From NCBI GenBank assembly GCA_031255975.1, contig JAIRRM010000035.1:1-15692 (forward strand): a stretch of 15,692 bases of DNA. The letters are read 5' to 3'. The translations under genes were made by a program, and so were the position numbers. A model generated the notes under the pieces. The model was given only the letters and a program-made list of their open reading frames with translations. It was not told where the DNA came from and made no database searches. This stretch comes from Propionibacteriaceae bacterium. GTDB lineage: Bacteria > Actinomycetota > Actinomycetes > Propionibacteriales > Propionibacteriaceae. Numbering within the stretch: the first letter of the stretch is position 1; each line of letters opens with the position of its first letter. Positions 14,339-15,692 of this stretch are shown here, in pieces.

Positions 14339-14935
14339 TCACGCGGCCCGCAGCCGCCGGGTTTGCCGTGGAGTTCCGATAACTTCACGCAGGGCGGTCA
14401 TCACCTGCTCGCGCGACGGCGGCACCAGCTTCAGTTTCGGCTTGGACATCCCACCCACGACCCCACGCCGCTCCATACGCAGATGGCGTTTGATGGTGGA
14501 TACCGAGCAGTTCAGCCGCTCCGCGATGGTCTCTAGCGAATCGGTAGGGTTGGCGCGGCGCAGCCGTACCACCTCCTCATGTTCCACCTGACGGCCAGAC
14601 GAGCAGCCGGTGAAAACATCCAGGCTCTCGGGAGCGACGCGCCACCCCAACTTGGAGCGCATCGTCAGCCGCTGCCGTTCGGTGGTGCCACCGGCGTATC
14701 CAGCCACGTCGTATCGCACCACGGCGGTGTACAGGCACTGTGCCATCATGGGGCAGTTGAGACAGATCTCCTCCGCCATACGAGTGAGATCGCCCTGAGT
14801 GCGGCGCTGTTCCGCGGTGAGCGCCAAACCGGAATCTTCCAGTAGCGGGTGCTGATAAAGCGCCGCGTGCGCCACACAGGCGACGGTTTCTTTGGAGGTA
14901 CGGACGGTGGTGGTGTTCTCAATCGCGGTCAACAT
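14339..14935 (-). CDS. WhiB-family iron-sulfur regulator fused to a C-terminal helix-turn-helix
   Basis: This 198-aa protein starts at ATG 14935 behind AGAGGAG. Residues 1-95 are a WhiB domain with four cluster-binding cysteines: Cys20, then Cys58-x2-Cys61-x5-Cys67 (EEICLNCPMMAQCLYTAVV). The usual G[VI]WGG turn is GYAGG (79-83), followed by TTERQR. Residues 118-152 form a helix-turn-helix, SLETIAERLNCSVSTIKRHL, like those of sigma-region-4 or LuxR-type domains. A basic tail (RQTRRLRAA) ends the protein. WhiB proteins bind a redox- or NO-sensitive 4Fe-4S cluster and usually contact SigA rather than carrying their own DNA-binding domain. Classical members are about 80-130 aa, so this is a long form. 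Which WhiB class it belongs to is unclear. Confidence 0.85.
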   Translation of the reverse strand: MLTAIENTTTVRTSKETVACVAHAALYQHPLLEDSGLALTAEQRRTQGDLTRMAEEICLNCPMMAQCLYTAVVRYDVAGYAGGTTERQRLTMRSKLGWRVAPESLDVFTGCSSGRQVEHEEVVRLRRANPTDSLETIAERLNCSVSTIKRHLRMERRGVVGGMSKPKLKLVPPSREQVMTALREVIGTPRQTRRLRAA

Positions 14936-15037
14936 GATCTTCTCCTCTACCAGGCGGCTGGTACCGCGCCGGTAACAACTACGATTCCACCCAGCGCGAA
15001 CACACGAATCCGTCACAAGACCCAGATTTAGCTGCTG

Positions 15038-15063
15038 TGATACCCATTTCCACTTAGGTATCA
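15038..15063. promoter_or_regulatory. Inverted repeat in the whiB / prs divergent region
   Basis: TGATACC (15038-15044) and GGTATCA (15057-15063) form a perfect 7-bp inverted repeat with a 12-bp AT-richer spacer, the form of a dimer operator. It lies about 100 bp before whiB and 140 bp before prs. I cannot place convincing -10/-35 boxes for either gene; TACAGT at 15160-15165 is a weak candidate for prs. Confidence 0.4.
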
Positions 15064-15204
15064 GTACTTAGAGATATATCTTTTACGTCGGCTAATTGAC
15101 TTTAATGATGAGCGCGTCCGTCTCTGGGGTGTCTACCGGGATGGGTGGCACCGGCACCTTACAGTTGAATCGTCCCTGTTCCGCCGCTTCGATGGGGTGT
15201 CCGT

Positions 15205-15692
15205 GTGAAAGATATCGTCGTGTTCTCCGGAAGTGCGCATCACAAGCTTGCGCTCGACATCTGCGACGAGTTGGGCCTGAAGCTCTCGCCCGCCATCATC
15301 AGCCGTTTTAGCAACGACTGCCTTCAGGCACAACTACTGGTCAACGTACGGCAACGCGATGTGTACATCGTGCAGCCGTTGGTACCACCCACCCAGGATC
15401 ATCTCATCGAACTATTGCTGATGATCGACGCCGCACGCGGGGCCTCGGCGGCGCAGATAACGGCGGTGATCCCGCATTACTCATACGCGCGTAGCGACAA
15501 GAAGGACGCCTCCCGCATCTCTTTGGGGGGACGTCTGGTGGCCGACCTGCTGGCAACCGCTGGGGTGGATCGGGTACTCACCATGACGTTGCACGCCCCG
15601 CAGGTGCAGGGGTTCTTCTCGGTACCGGTGGATCAGTTGACCGCGCTCGGCATCTTGGCGGAACACTTCCGTGGCCGTGACTTGCACAACTC
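15205..15692 (+). CDS. prs: Ribose-phosphate pyrophosphokinase, atypical, 5' part only
   Basis: The gene runs off the window; 162 residues are visible. The product should make PRPP from ribose 5-phosphate and ATP in the cytosol. The PRPP synthetase pattern is clear: VVFSGSAHHKLA (5-16), NVRQRDVYIVQP (47-58), DHLIELLLMIDAARGASA (65-82), ITAVIPHYSYARSDKK (85-100), AGVDRVLTMTLHAPQVQGFF (119-138) and VPVDQL. Expected catalytic His130 is present. Differences from the classical enzyme are RFSNDC where RFSDGE normally binds the adenine, and RSDKK in place of RQDRK. GTG 15205 is chosen because GGGG lies 7 nt upstream and a stop precedes it in frame. It may be a second, divergent paralogue. Confidence 0.85.
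   Translation, partial: MKDIVVFSGSAHHKLALDICDELGLKLSPAIISRFSNDCLQAQLLVNVRQRDVYIVQPLVPPTQDHLIELLLMIDAARGASAAQITAVIPHYSYARSDKKDASRISLGGRLVADLLATAGVDRVLTMTLHAPQVQGFFSVPVDQLTALGILAEHFRGRDLHN

Overview
The window looks like a chromosomal segment of a high-GC actinobacterium. The evidence is a WhiB-class iron-sulfur regulator, several TANNNT -10 elements placed 6-7 nt before a start codon (leaderless transcripts, common in actinobacteria), and many GTG/TTG starts. I cannot name the genus. No phage, transposase, integrase, CRISPR, tRNA or rRNA is visible; apart from the left-end repeat, this is ordinary gene-dense chromosome with compact operons.

Layout. Positions 1-361 hold an intergenic tandem repeat with a 150-bp period, carrying REP-like hairpins. 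Then come a maleate isomerase-family gene (minus), a divergent gntR / DUF1648 membrane protein operon (plus) with a palindrome over its -10 box, and a small membrane protein with a split zinc ribbon (minus). Positions 3217-6625 are a complete thiamin-type ABC importer operon, thiB-thiP-thiQ (minus), behind a TPP riboswitch and a ribosome-site-sequestering hairpin. Its promoter lies in the few bases after the radA stop codon. radA (6814-8193) follows. Upstream of it is a three-gene NodIJ/DrrAB-like ABC exporter operon (8262-10810, minus) with one ATPase and two related ABC-2 permeases.

On the right, an mgtC/sapB-family gene (plus) converges on a two-gene zinc module (minus). This module has an AztD-like periplasmic zinc chaperone with a His-rich tail and an AztC/ZnuA-like zinc-binding lipoprotein. 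A perfect 19-bp Fur-family palindrome, read here as a Zur box, sits between the -35 and -10 of its promoter. The cognate ATPase and permease are not in the window. The window ends with a WhiB protein fused to a C-terminal helix-turn-helix (minus) and, divergently, the 5' part of an unusual ribose-phosphate pyrophosphokinase (plus, cut by the window end).

How the parts work together. The thi operon should import thiamin compounds when TPP is low. The azt genes should be induced under zinc limitation, with AztD passing zinc to AztC, which must dock on a transporter encoded elsewhere. The gntR/DUF1648 pair looks like a self-regulated envelope-stress type unit. I see no single large novel system. 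The points most worth a second look are the azt pair without its transporter, the WhiB-HTH fusion with its upstream palindrome, the unusual Prs, the densely packed radA-thi junction, and the 150-bp repeat.
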